Shown here piece after piece: positions 8,496 through 15,973 of a DNA stretch of 53,306 bases. Both the position numbers and the translations under genes were made by a program. The notes under the pieces are model-generated. The model was not told the DNA's origin. It made no database searches and saw nothing but the letters and a program-made list of their open reading frames with translations. Position 1 is the first letter of the stretch. Every line of letters begins with the position of its first letter. The stretch comes from Ruminococcus sp. UBA4385 (lineage in GTDB: Bacteria; Bacillota_A; Clostridia; Oscillospirales; Ruminococcaceae). The DNA lies in the NCBI GenBank assembly GCA_002391065.1, contig DGRP01000139.1, forward strand, positions 1 through 53,306, read 5' to 3'.

Positions 8496-9152
8496 TCAGC
8501 TCATTTTTTCATACCACATATCAGTATCTGTAACACCTTTGATATGAAGCATGTCCTTATCAACTATGCCTTCAGCCACTGCTTTCATAGCTACTGCTGT
8601 AGGACTTCTTTTAAGCTTACCAGCTATTACGAAGATCGTATGCTCGTTTATATCCTGCTCTCTGAGATACGAAATCTCCTCTTCTGTCCATTCTGAACCT
8701 CTATTGGTTTGAGTTTTTTCTTTATAGGCTCTGTTCTGATTATTTCTTACACTAACTCTTCTTTTCTTGTGCTTTTCTTTGTAAGCAGGCTCGTTCACTC
8801 TTATCTCAAGAAGCTTATCAAGAAGAAGCTCCTGCATATTTCTATCGTATGCAAAATGGCTCCTCAGCTCACCTGTTCTGTAATCAGGCTCCAGAGCCTT
8901 ATATAATCCCGCAGCCTTTCCCTTCGGAGTTACGATAAGCCTTGTCATTGAACAGCCTTCGTCTTCAAAATCGAGATATCCGTTTTCGATCAGCCAGTAA
9001 TAAAATGAATAACGTGAATACGAATATCCGCCGTTGAGAGCAGGGTCACGACTGACGTATGTTAAAAACAAAATCTCAGCAAGAAGATCATCTGTCGGCA
9101 GAGTCTCGGGTACTTTATATTCTACTCTTTCGCAAACTTCCGTTTCAGGCAT
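8496..9152 (-). CDS. Hypothetical protein with SANT/Myb-like C-terminal segment
   Basis: 218 residues. The N-terminal half (about 1-120) is a compact region I do not recognise, rich in aromatic residues (GGYSYSRYSFYYWLIENGY). A basic, low-complexity linker (about 122-152, KEKHKKRRVSVRNNQNR) follows. Residues 155-189 (EWTEEEISYLREQ, then IAGKLKRSPTAVAMK) have the shape of a Myb/SANT or other helix-turn-helix segment, so DNA binding is possible. The start has an AGGGGAGA ribosome site. It lies downstream of a terminator and 13 bases before argH, so it may be the first gene of the argH transcript or be reached by read-through. Confidence 0.75.
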   Translation of the reverse strand: MPETEVCERVEYKVPETLPTDDLLAEILFLTYVSRDPALNGGYSYSRYSFYYWLIENGYLDFEDEGCSMTRLIVTPKGKAAGLYKALEPDYRTGELRSHFAYDRNMQELLLDKLLEIRVNEPAYKEKHKKRRVSVRNNQNRAYKEKTQTNRGSEWTEEEISYLREQDINEHTIFVIAGKLKRSPTAVAMKAVAEGIVDKDMLHIKGVTDTDMWYEKMS

Positions 9153-9181
9153 ATTTTTTCTCCCCTTTTACATTCTTTACT

Positions 9182-9219
9182 AAAAAAGCTTTGCGGCGAG
9201 AAAGTTAAAACTCGCCGCA
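9182..9219 (-). terminator. Intrinsic terminator after argG and pentapeptide gene
   Basis: Perfect stem TGCGGCGAG (9192-9200) with CTCGCCGCA (9211-9219) and a 10-base loop. Read on the minus strand it is followed by AAGCTTTTTTAG. It separates the argG pair from the argH part of the cluster, probably only partially, because no clear promoter is visible before the next gene. Confidence 0.75.
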
Positions 9220-9239
9220 TTTACTATGCCCGTAAGGGC

Positions 9240-9686
9240 TTATTTTTTGGTCTCTGTTTCCTTGATGTGCTGCTCAAGAAGCTTCTGAATGTCAATGCCG
9301 TTGATCTTCAGACCGTCAATCTTGCAGTCTGTGATCTCAACGTTTGTAAGGTCGCAGTGAATAAACTGTGAGTTCTTCAGCACAGGGTTCTTGAACTCAA
9401 CATTAGTCATGATAGAGCAGCCGAAGCGTGAGCCGCTGAGGTTCACACCCAGGAACTTTGTGTCTACCATATACATATCTTCAAACTTAGAGCCCTTGAT
9501 GCTCACATTGTTGAACGTAGTTTCGTCCATGTTCACATCATCAAAGTTTGCTTCCTTGAGGTTTACATTATTGAACTTTGCTCCGCCGAGGTTAACGTCC
9601 TCAAACGTAGAATTCGGCAGGCTGTCATAGGATATTTCTACCTTCTTGTCGATAGCAGCTTCAAATATGCTGTTCTGATCTGCCAT
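9240..9686 (-). CDS. Pentapeptide-repeat protein
   Basis: 148 residues. From about residue 25 to 125 the sequence repeats in fives with a bulky hydrophobic centre and a small residue before it (AKFNNVNLKEANFDDVNM and so on), the pattern of a right-handed quadrilateral beta helix. Short caps flank it, and a helical tail (LLEQHIKETETKK) ends it. Such proteins can mimic DNA (Qnr, MfpA) or have unknown scaffolding roles; nothing here tells which. It starts 22 bases after argG and is followed by the terminator, so it appears co-transcribed with argG. Confidence 0.9.
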   Translation of the reverse strand: MADQNSIFEAAIDKKVEISYDSLPNSTFEDVNLGGAKFNNVNLKEANFDDVNMDETTFNNVSIKGSKFEDMYMVDTKFLGVNLSGSRFGCSIMTNVEFKNPVLKNSQFIHCDLTNVEITDCKIDGLKINGIDIQKLLEQHIKETETKK

Positions 9687-9708
9687 ATCAATTACCTCCA
9701 GTATTCAG

Positions 9709-10941
9709 TTACTTGTTCTGAGCTCTCTTCTGCTCAAGCTTTGCTCTAACCTTGATCGGAAGTCCGAACAGATTGATAAAGCCTGCAGAATCAGCCTGAT
9801 TGTATACATTGTCCTCATCAAAGGTTGCAACCTCTTCATCGTACAGGGTATACGGCGAAGTAACACCTGCATTGATGATGTTGCCCTTATAAAGCTTCAG
9901 TCTTACATCACCTGTAACGGTCTTCTGTGTCTCGGTTACAAATGCGCTCATAGCCTCTCTGAGAGGTGTGAACCACTGACCGTTATAAACGATGTCTGCA
10001 AACTTGATTGAAAGGTACTGCTTAACTCTTGCAGTTTCCTTATCAAGTGTGATAGTCTCCAGCACGTCATGTGCATGATAAAGGATAGTTCCGCCGGGAG
10101 TCTCATAAACGCCTCTCGACTTCATACCTACAAGTCTGTTCTCAACGAGGTCTGCAAGACCGATACCGTTAGCACCGCCCAGCTCATTGAGCTTTGTTAC
10201 GAGGTCCTTGCCGCCCATCTCAACACCGTCCACAGCAGTAGGGATACCCTTCTCAAAGTGAATGGTTACATAGGTAGGCTTATCGGGAGCCTTAATAGGT
10301 GATACACCCAGTTCAAGGAAGCCTTCCTTCTCATACTGCGGCTCATTTGCAGGATCCTCAAGGTCAAGACCCTCATGCGACAGATGCCAAAGATTCTTAT
10401 CCTTGGAGTAGTTTGTCTCTCTGTTTATCTTCAGAGGAATGTTGTGAGCCTCAGCGTACTCGATCTCCTGCTCTCTTGATTTCAGATCCCAGATCCTCCA
10501 CGGAGCAATGATCTCCATATCGGGAGCAAAAGCCTTTATAGCAAGCTCAAATCTTACCTGGTCATTTCCCTTTCCTGTGCAGCCGTGACAGATAGCGTCA
10601 GCGCCCTCCTTGATAGCGATCTCAGCTATTCTCTTTGCGATGATAGGACGTGCAAACGATGTGCCGAGCAGATATCTGTTCTCATAAACAGCGCCTGCCT
10701 GAACTGTAGGATAAACATAATCAGTGATGAACTCCTCAGTCAGATCCTCAATATAAAGCTTTGAAGCACCTGTCTTGATAGCCTTCTCCTCAAGTCCGTC
10801 AAGCTCGGTACCCTGTCCTACGTCACCCGAAACAGCGATGACCTCACAGTTATTGTAGTTCTCCTTCAGCCACGGAATAATGATAGATGTATCAAGTCCG
10901 CCCGAATATGCAAGAACAACCTTTTTGATTTCCTTTGCCAT
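9709..10941 (-). CDS. argG: Argininosuccinate synthase
   Basis: Condenses citrulline and aspartate using ATP, in the arginine pathway. The chosen ATG gives [19 protein letters not shown] and 410 residues; the frame's upstream 13 codons are leader, and GGAGGAG lies 7 bases before this ATG. The PP-loop AYSGGLDTS binds ATP pyrophosphate. Other family segments are [15 protein letters not shown] and [13 protein letters not shown] [14 protein letters not shown]. It is the first gene of the cluster, with its own promoter at 11006-11033. Confidence 0.97.
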   Translation of the reverse strand: MAKEIKKVVLAYSGGLDTSIIIPWLKENYNNCEVIAVSGDVGQGTELDGLEEKAIKTGASKLYIEDLTEEFITDYVYPTVQAGAVYENRYLLGTSFARPIIAKRIAEIAIKEGADAICHGCTGKGNDQVRFELAIKAFAPDMEIIAPWRIWDLKSREQEIEYAEAHNIPLKINRETNYSKDKNLWHLSHEGLDLEDPANEPQYEKEGFLELGVSPIKAPDKPTYVTIHFEKGIPTAVDGVEMGGKDLVTKLNELGGANGIGLADLVENRLVGMKSRGVYETPGGTILYHAHDVLETITLDKETARVKQYLSIKFADIVYNGQWFTPLREAMSAFVTETQKTVTGDVRLKLYKGNIINAGVTSPYTLYDEEVATFDEDNVYNQADSAGFINLFGLPIKVRAKLEQKRAQNK

Positions 10942-11005
10942 ATATATCTCCTCCATGAAAAAACTTTTGTGCAAATACAAACCCCGCCTCAGCAGGTATA
11001 TTCAT

Positions 11006-11033
11006 ATTATACACCGAATAACGGCATTGTCAA
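11006..11033 (-). promoter_or_regulatory. Sigma-A promoter of argG
   Basis: On the minus strand TTGACA (11028-11033) and TATAAT (11006-11011) are both perfect consensus, with a 16-base spacer. Transcription would start near 10999, leaving a leader of roughly 58 bases before argG. Confidence 0.85.
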
Positions 11034-11205
11034 GCGTTTTTGAATAAAATTTTATATTTATACATATTTTCCGTATTCAGACTGCATAATATTTATAAAT
11101 ATGCAAGAAACAATGTATAAACCGAATATTTACTCATCAAAGCAGCTGATAAGCCGCAGGCAGCCCACAGAACGATCTCCGCAGTCACCGCATTCATACA
11201 TAAAT
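11034..11205 (-). promoter_or_regulatory. AT-rich region upstream of argG with possible ArgR sites
   Basis: Gene-free stretch between argG and the flavin reductase gene. It holds TGAATA (11041-11046) and TATTCA (11074-11079), half-sites like those of ARG boxes, and an inverted repeat TGCATA (11083-11088) with TATGCA (11100-11105). They lie just upstream of the argG -35 box. ArgR binding is inferred from the half-site resemblance and the gene controlled; neither element is a full match to the 18-base consensus. Nothing else is evident up to 11205. Confidence 0.35.
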
Positions 11206-11243
11206 TATACCACAATCCTTTGAAAAATGCAACAGTTTAGGGC

Positions 11244-11272
11244 TTGCTTTTCTAAATTTTTTGGAGTATAAT
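11244..11272 (+). promoter_or_regulatory. Promoter of flavin reductase-like gene
   Basis: TTGCTT (11244-11249), a 17-base spacer and a perfect TATAAT (11267-11272), placed 35 bases before the chosen start. Confidence 0.75.
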
Positions 11273-11307
11273 TATATCTGTAAAACAAATTGAAAGGCAG
11301 TGATACT

Positions 11308-11850
11308 ATGAATATCAAAGAAGCAGGCTTCCGTGCCCTCTCCGCTGAGGAGATCAAGGCACTGGACTTCAATCCTTTTGTTAAAATAGGCGATGAATGG
11401 TTTCTCGTGACAGCCGGTGATGAGAACGGCTGGAACACTATGACAGCTTCATGGGGCTTTGCAGGCATAATGTGGGGAAAGAACAGCTTTATCACAGCTA
11501 TCCGCCCGCAGCGCCACACAAAGACCTTCATTGACAAGAGCGAGTATTTCACAGCTTCGTTCTTCCCCGATGACATGAAGAAGGCTCTTGCGTACTGCGG
11601 CTCTCACAGCGGCAGAGATGTTGACAAGGCTAAGGAAACAGGACTTGAGCCTGTATTCATCGACACAGGCGACGCAAAGAGCGTGACCGCTTTCTCTCAG
11701 GCGTCACTGGTGCTGGTCTGCAAAAAGACCTACGTTCAGCAGATGACCTCTGAAAGCTTTGTTATTCCCGAGATTGACAAGGCAAACTATGCGGCAGGCG
11801 ACTATCACACAGCATACATAGGCGAGATAACCGCTGTATACACAAAGTAA
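11308..11850 (+). CDS. Flavin reductase-like (FMN-binding split barrel) protein
   Basis: 180 residues from the ATG at 11308, which has GAAAGG upstream; a TTG six codons earlier overlaps that site and is rejected. The sequence resembles the flavin reductase-like split-barrel family: a short helix, then FNPFVKIGDEWFLVTAG and NTMTASWGFAGIMWGK (the strand that normally contacts FMN phosphate), then a segment with RPQRHTK. It probably binds FMN and acts as a small oxidoreductase in the cytoplasm; the substrate cannot be told. A monocistronic gene with its own promoter; downstream is the hairpin-flanked repeat. Confidence 0.88.
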   Translation: MNIKEAGFRALSAEEIKALDFNPFVKIGDEWFLVTAGDENGWNTMTASWGFAGIMWGKNSFITAIRPQRHTKTFIDKSEYFTASFFPDDMKKALAYCGSHSGRDVDKAKETGLEPVFIDTGDAKSVTAFSQASLVLVCKKTYVQQMTSESFVIPEIDKANYAAGDYHTAYIGEITAVYTK

Positions 11851-11862
11851 TTTCAACATAAA

Positions 11863-11885
11863 AGCCCAAGGCAAGACCTTGGGCT
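11863..11885. terminator. Left terminator hairpin flanking repeat copy 1
   Basis: Stem AGCCCAAGG (11863-11871) with CCTTGGGCT (11877-11885), loop CAAGA. On the plus strand no T-run follows, because the repeat begins immediately. An identical 23-base hairpin recurs at 12050-12072. Confidence 0.7.
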
Positions 11886-12049
11886 CAGTCTGTCGATAAA
11901 CTCCAAATCAGTGCAAAATCAGCCCTCGGCGTGTTCCTCGGCTTCGCTCGTCACCGTCTCGGGCGGCGGGGAGAGGGGGGGCTTCGCCCCTTTGCCCCAC
12001 TGGGGCTGTCGCCCCTGACCCCTTTTAAAAGAGCTTTTGCAACAAGCTG
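11886..12049. mobile_element. Hairpin-flanked repeat element, copy 1 (MITE-like)
   Basis: 164 bases with no convincing gene. The left end CAGTCTGTCGATAAACTC and the right end (TTTTAAAAGAGCTTTTGC then AACAAGCTG) closely match copy 2 near 32000-32160. Read inward, the two ends form an imperfect inverted repeat (left CAGTCTGTCGATAAA, right CAGCTTGTTGCAAAA, about 10 of 15 positions the same). A G/C-rich core (11978-12015) holds GGGGC, GCCCC, GCCCC, GGGGC and GCCCC in series. The flanking hairpins are a perfect direct repeat of 23 bases, as expected if insertion duplicated the target. No transposase is near, so mobility would have to be supplied elsewhere. The call as mobile is inference. Confidence 0.6.
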
Positions 12050-12072
12050 AGCCCAAGGCAAGACCTTGGGCT
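12050..12072. terminator. Right terminator hairpin flanking repeat copy 1
   Basis: Exact second copy of the AGCCCAAGG / CCTTGGGCT hairpin with loop CAAGA, followed on the plus strand by TTTTATG. It lies between convergent genes and can end transcription from the plus side; the outer T and A runs on the two copies together look like one former bidirectional terminator. Confidence 0.7.
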
Positions 12073-12082
12073 TTTATGTATG

Positions 12083-12385
12083 TTATACTTCGTAGTCTAT
12101 GCAGACTCTTGACTTTACATTAGGCATGATGATACCGTCCTTGACCTCAACGTGTGCAGGGTGTACGGCATAGTCAGCGAGTGCCTTTCTGCTCTCCAGT
12201 GTACAATCGAGCATAAGGTCGGCATTTGATGTGTCCATAACATCTGTGATGACTTTCAGTTCAGTCAGCCCCTCTATCACTCCGACCAGAGCTTCAAGCC
12301 CTGTTTTTATTTCCTGCTTTATGCTCTCCTTTTCGGAAGCGGAAAGCTCGTCCTTCATCTGCCAGATTATTATATGCTTTACCAT
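12083..12385 (-). CDS. Dabb-family (stress-responsive A/B barrel) protein
   Basis: 100 residues from the ATG giving MVKHIIIWQMKDELSASEKE, with AAAGGG upstream; 21 extra codons in the open frame lie within the preceding gene's end. The sequence fits the Dabb dimeric alpha/beta barrel family: N-terminal MVKHIIIWQ strand, a helix with LEALVG, and C-terminal DYAVHPAHVEV, where the conserved histidine region lies. Function of bacterial members is mostly unknown. It begins 4 bases after the aldo/keto reductase stop and is surely co-transcribed with it. Confidence 0.88.
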   Translation of the reverse strand: MVKHIIIWQMKDELSASEKESIKQEIKTGLEALVGVIEGLTELKVITDVMDTSNADLMLDCTLESRKALADYAVHPAHVEVKDGIIMPNVKSRVCIDYEV

Positions 12386-12389
12386 AGTA

Positions 12390-13391
12390 TCAATTCCCTT
12401 TCCTGAGGATAGCTTCAATCTTTGCGATTTCCTCTTCCGTGAGTTCAAGCTTATCCAGCACCCCTACGTTATTGATTATCTGCTCTGGTCTGCTCGCACC
12501 GCAGAGGACAGTTGTTACTGCCTTATTGTTCAGTATCCATGCAACTGCCAGCTGAGATAAGGTCTGACCACGACCCTCTGCTATCTCGTTGAGGGCTCTG
12601 AGCCTGCCAAGCATTTCATCAGTAAGCTGCTGCTGAATCCAAGTGTTGCCTCTGCCGATTCGGGAATCCTCGGGTATGCCGCCCAGATACCTGTCCGAGA
12701 GGAAGCCCTGATAAAGCGGTGAGAACACTGCAAGTCCCTTGCCGTTCTCCTTTGCCCAGCTGTCAAGGCCGTCATCTTCTATCCAGCGGTTGAGCATTGA
12801 ATACGAGGGCTGATTTACGATAAACGGAGTGTGAAGCTCCTTGAATATCTCTGTTATCTCAGCAGTCTGCTGACTGTTATAGTTTGACACTCCCACATAC
12901 AGAGCCTTTCCCTGCCTTACTGCATTGTCAAGTGCGAGAGCAGTTTCCTCAAGAGGTGTTTCGGGGTCAAAAACGTGGTGATAGAAAATATCAACATACT
13001 CAAGACCCATTCTGTGAAGCGACTGGTCAAGCGAGGCTGTCAGGTACTTGCGTGAGCCGTTTCTGTCGCCGTAAGGGCCCTCCCACATCTCGTAGCCTGC
13101 CTTTGTGGAGATGCATAGCTCATCACGGTACTGTCTGAGTCCCCTGTCGAGTATCTTTCCGAAGTTCTCCTCTGCCGAGCCGTTATATGGATGTCCGTAA
13201 TTGTTTGCAAGGTCAAAATGAGTGATACCGAGGTCAAAGGCTGTGCGGCACATAGTCTCGGCATTGTCAAAGTCCGAGCCTGCTCCGAAATTCTGCCACA
13301 ATCCAAGCGAAATAACAGGAAGCTTCAGCCCCGAATTTCCGCACCTGCGGTAAACCATTTTATCGTAACGTTTGTCATTTGCTTTGTACAT
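12390..13391 (-). CDS. Aldo/keto reductase, YghZ-like
   Basis: 333 residues, NAD(P)H-dependent reductase of aldehydes or ketones (TIM barrel). The opening MVYRRCGNSGLKLPVISLGL and DLANNYGHPYNGSAEENFG are close to the YghZ/Gpr group (L-glyceraldehyde 3-phosphate reductase). The catalytic tetrad can be traced as Asp in FDLANNYG, Tyr in the same segment, Lys in CISTKAGYEM and His in DIFYHHVFD. An AAAGGGGG ribosome site precedes the start. Exact substrate is inferred from family only. First gene of a two-gene unit. Confidence 0.92.
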   Translation of the reverse strand: MYKANDKRYDKMVYRRCGNSGLKLPVISLGLWQNFGAGSDFDNAETMCRTAFDLGITHFDLANNYGHPYNGSAEENFGKILDRGLRQYRDELCISTKAGYEMWEGPYGDRNGSRKYLTASLDQSLHRMGLEYVDIFYHHVFDPETPLEETALALDNAVRQGKALYVGVSNYNSQQTAEITEIFKELHTPFIVNQPSYSMLNRWIEDDGLDSWAKENGKGLAVFSPLYQGFLSDRYLGGIPEDSRIGRGNTWIQQQLTDEMLGRLRALNEIAEGRGQTLSQLAVAWILNNKAVTTVLCGASRPEQIINNVGVLDKLELTEEEIAKIEAILRKGN

Positions 13392-13418
13392 AGGAATTCC
13401 CCCTTTGAGTTTTTAATT

Positions 13419-13447
13419 AATATAACATATTTGCGTTTTTATGTCAA
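13419..13447 (-). promoter_or_regulatory. Promoter of aldo/keto reductase operon
   Basis: On the minus strand TTGACA (13442-13447), a 17-base spacer, and TATATT (13419-13424), 28 bases before the start codon. Confidence 0.8.
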
Positions 13448-13456
13448 CAGAACAAC

Positions 13457-13487
13457 AAAAAAGCTTCGGAGATTCCGAAGCTTTTTT
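13457..13487 (-). terminator. Terminator of the pilus operon
   Basis: AAAAAAGCTTCGGA (13457-13470) pairs with TCCGAAGCTTTTTT (13474-13487), loop GAT. The T-run works in both directions; on the minus strand it ends the sortase operon, overlapping the last stop codon. Confidence 0.85.
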
Positions 13488-14136
13488 ATTCAAGCACACA
13501 GCGCAGTGTCACTCTGCTATAGCCACTCCATGTACAGGTAAAGAGCGTAAGGTCCCAGTCATCGCTGCCCGAGAGCATAGTGTTCGTATCATAGCCGCCT
13601 ATAAGCTCCTGCCATGCCACACTGTAGTGATACTGCTTTCCTCTCAGCGATGTAAAAATCACCTCATCGCCCACACCTAGCTTTTCGAGATTGAGAAAAA
13701 ACGAAGTATAGTTATGAGCACAGATTATCAGGTCATGAGTAAAGAGCGCTCCGCTGTAACGGCAGGCGGCATTTGCCATGCCGTTATATGACCAGTCTCT
13801 TGTTACGGGAAGCTCAATATCAAGCTTCGGCAGATAGATAAGGCCTATATAGTACACTCCGTCGATTTCAAGGGGCTCAGGCTCCTGCTCCTCGGCAATA
13901 ACCTCTTCGTCATTTTCCTGAGACTGACTGTCCTCTGTCGGCATATCCGGCGCAGTATCGGAGCTGTTCCTTGCAGACTCAGTCTCAATATACGCTTTTA
14001 TAACAGACACGGTTTTTTCAGCCTCTTTGCCTGCCTCACTGTCTCTGCAGCGGTTATAAATAACCAGAGACACTGCCGCTGTCAGCAGCAGTGCCCCAAG
14101 AGCGATCAGTATTATACCTCGCTTTTTATTAGTCAT
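13486..14136 (-). CDS. Sortase (class uncertain), last gene of pilus operon
   Basis: 216 residues. One N-terminal membrane helix (about 9-27), an acidic linker (about 60-90, EDSQSQENDEEV), then a compact sortase domain. The catalytic residues are visible: His in LIICAHNYTS, Cys in LTLFTCTWSGYS and Arg in RVTLRC. The absence of a C-terminal membrane helix sets it apart from the class C enzyme upstream; it could be the anchor that attaches finished pili to the wall, but its class cannot be fixed by eye. Its start overlaps the accessory pilin by 8 bases. Confidence 0.88.
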   Translation of the reverse strand: MTNKKRGIILIALGALLLTAAVSLVIYNRCRDSEAGKEAEKTVSVIKAYIETESARNSSDTAPDMPTEDSQSQENDEEVIAEEQEPEPLEIDGVYYIGLIYLPKLDIELPVTRDWSYNGMANAACRYSGALFTHDLIICAHNYTSFFLNLEKLGVGDEVIFTSLRGKQYHYSVAWQELIGGYDTNTMLSGSDDWDLTLFTCTWSGYSRVTLRCVLE

Positions 14137-15040
14137 CCTTGCCGTCCTTTTTCATGCTTACTCTCATGCCGAGTGCAACCAGCACAAGACCTGATACGGA
14201 AAGCACAGGAACAGGCCACCAAAGCTGACCGGTCTGCGGAAGCTTTTCCGAAGAGCCGCCGCCTTGTGTTTTGTTTCCGCTGTTATTATCAGTTCCGCTG
14301 CCTGTACCTCTTGAACTGTCAGAGTCAGAGGTGCTGGAGGTTGAGCCGTCGGGAGACGAGCTGTCAGAAGACGAGCTGTCTGCTGAGGAACTGTCATTTG
14401 CAGAGGAATCGCTGTCGGGTGTATCACGGTCAGAGACGTCGCTGTCGCTGTCACTGCTGTCATTTGAGGACTCGCTGTCATGGGTGTCATGGCTTGAATC
14501 GTCAGGACCTGATTCATCGTCTTCTGTCTTTTCCTTTTCGATCTTAGGGAGAACTACAGAGCCTTCGCTCTTTTTAAGCTCAACGATCGCAGGAGACGAG
14601 CGATATGTATACTTATCTATTGTAGCCTCATTTGAGTAGATAAGGTAGATACCTGCATTCTGAGCATAGACCTCAGCGATACCGTTTTCATCTGAAGCTT
14701 CCTCGAAATCGGGCTGTATCTGATTAGCAAAAATGTAATCACAGAGGGTCTCGGCATCAGCCTTGACAGCCTCAGCGCTCATATCGTCAAGCTTAACTCC
14801 GCTGTCAGCAAAGGTCTCATTGAGGACAAACCCATTATCTCCGCGAGAGCCTATCGAGAAAACTCTCCACTTTATACCGTGGACAGTCTCCTCACCGACC
14901 TTACTTTCAATGAGGATAAAGCCTTTTTCAGCTTTAAGCTCAGCCGAAGAGCGCATTGGAGTACTTATAGCTATCGCTGTGAAAAACAGCACCGCAATGG
15001 CTGTTATCAGCGATATATGTCTTAATGTTCCTGTTTTCAT
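14129..15040 (-). CDS. LPQTG accessory pilin with Ser-Asp stalk
   Basis: 303 residues from the ATG giving MKTGTLRHISLITA; GGGAGG lies 7 bases before it, whereas the two upstream ATG or alternative starts overlap that site. Signal peptide (about 1-33), then a domain of about 120 residues (ELKAEKGFILIESK to SSPAIVELKK) resembling the N-terminal domain of Gram-positive pilins, then a low-complexity stalk rich in Ser and Asp (about 170-260), then the sorting signal LPQTG, a membrane segment and a positive tail. Likely a minor or basal pilus subunit attached by a sortase. Its stop lies 8 bases inside the next sortase gene. Confidence 0.87.
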   Translation of the reverse strand: MKTGTLRHISLITAIAVLFFTAIAISTPMRSSAELKAEKGFILIESKVGEETVHGIKWRVFSIGSRGDNGFVLNETFADSGVKLDDMSAEAVKADAETLCDYIFANQIQPDFEEASDENGIAEVYAQNAGIYLIYSNEATIDKYTYRSSPAIVELKKSEGSVVLPKIEKEKTEDDESGPDDSSHDTHDSESSNDSSDSDSDVSDRDTPDSDSSANDSSSADSSSSDSSSPDGSTSSTSDSDSSRGTGSGTDNNSGNKTQGGGSSEKLPQTGQLWWPVPVLSVSGLVLVALGMRVSMKKDGKDD

Positions 15041-15057
15041 TAACATACCTCCCAAAC

Positions 15058-15957
15058 CTATTTTTCAGGCTTAGTTTTATCGTTAGCGCTGTCAGCATCA
15101 AAAACTGAAAGCGGATCGTTGTGCGGAAATTTTTTCTTCTTTCCCCCGAAGAACCACCAGGCGAGAAGAAGTGCCACAAGCGGTGCCGCTATGATCGGGA
15201 CAACTACCATGTCATCGATCTGTACTGCGTCGGCTTTGACCTGCACCTCATACTCTTCCTTATTATCGGGATTTTTTATCCTGTGACCCCTTATTACAAG
15301 CCTGTGCGTATTGATTCCGTAGGGCGTACAGGTCGTAAGCGTCACAAGATCTCTTCCCCTCTGTATAGCAAGGTGCTGAGATTCGTGCGGAAGAATAATT
15401 AGAATTTTTTCGACCTCATAAGTGTAGACCTCATTGAGGACGGTTATCGTGAACAGATCACCCTCGGTGATCTTATCAAGATCGGAAAAAAGTGTAGCAG
15501 ACGGCAGACCTCTGTGAGCTGAAATGACGCCGTTCGTATCAAGACCGCCAACGGGAAAAGTCGAACCCTGCATATGACCTACCGCTTCATTGAGTACGTC
15601 CTCACCTGTGCCGTGATATATCGGAAGTTTAACATCAATGCTCTGGATAGTAACATAGCCCATAACTCCCGTGCCTGTGATATCGAGGGTATCCTCGTAG
15701 CCCTTGACCTGCTCGTACTGCTCAAATGGTGCCTGCAAAGCTGCAAGCTCACGGTTATACGCTCTTGCCTGCTCAAGCATTTTTTTCTGCTCTTCTTCAC
15801 CAAGAGTGTTTACCTTCTTAACGTAATCAGAGATCACCCTTGCCTGCTTTGACTGAATATACCAGTTGCTGACTATAGGATACAGCATCACGGAGAGCCC
15901 CACCAGAAACATTATGATAAGTAATACTGTTGATATCTTACCCTTTTTCTTTCTCAT
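15058..15957 (-). CDS. Class C (pilus-polymerising) sortase
   Basis: 299 residues from the ATG giving MRKKKGKISTVLLIIM, with GGGAGGG 5 bases upstream. N-terminal membrane helix (about 8-28), lid region, sortase barrel with His in ISAHRGLPSA and Cys/Arg in TLTTCTPYGINTHRL, and a C-terminal membrane helix (VVVPIIAAPLVALLLAWWFF) with a basic tail. These features and the location after the major pilin mark class C, which links pilins by isopeptide bonds. The lid reads ALQAPFEQ, lacking the Asp of the usual Asp-Pro-aromatic motif. Confidence 0.93.
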   Translation of the reverse strand: MRKKKGKISTVLLIIMFLVGLSVMLYPIVSNWYIQSKQARVISDYVKKVNTLGEEEQKKMLEQARAYNRELAALQAPFEQYEQVKGYEDTLDITGTGVMGYVTIQSIDVKLPIYHGTGEDVLNEAVGHMQGSTFPVGGLDTNGVISAHRGLPSATLFSDLDKITEGDLFTITVLNEVYTYEVEKILIILPHESQHLAIQRGRDLVTLTTCTPYGINTHRLVIRGHRIKNPDNKEEYEVQVKADAVQIDDMVVVPIIAAPLVALLLAWWFFGGKKKKFPHNDPLSVFDADSANDKTKPEK

Positions 15958-15973
15958 GAGACCCTCCCTGATG

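Noticed and set aside
11863..12072. Possible group II or other intron, or attC-type integron site
   Set aside because: Far too short for an intron, no reverse transcriptase, and no attC core sites.
14164..14517. Thr/Pro/Ala-rich open frame within the accessory pilin
   Set aside because: It is the Ser-Asp repeat read in another frame.
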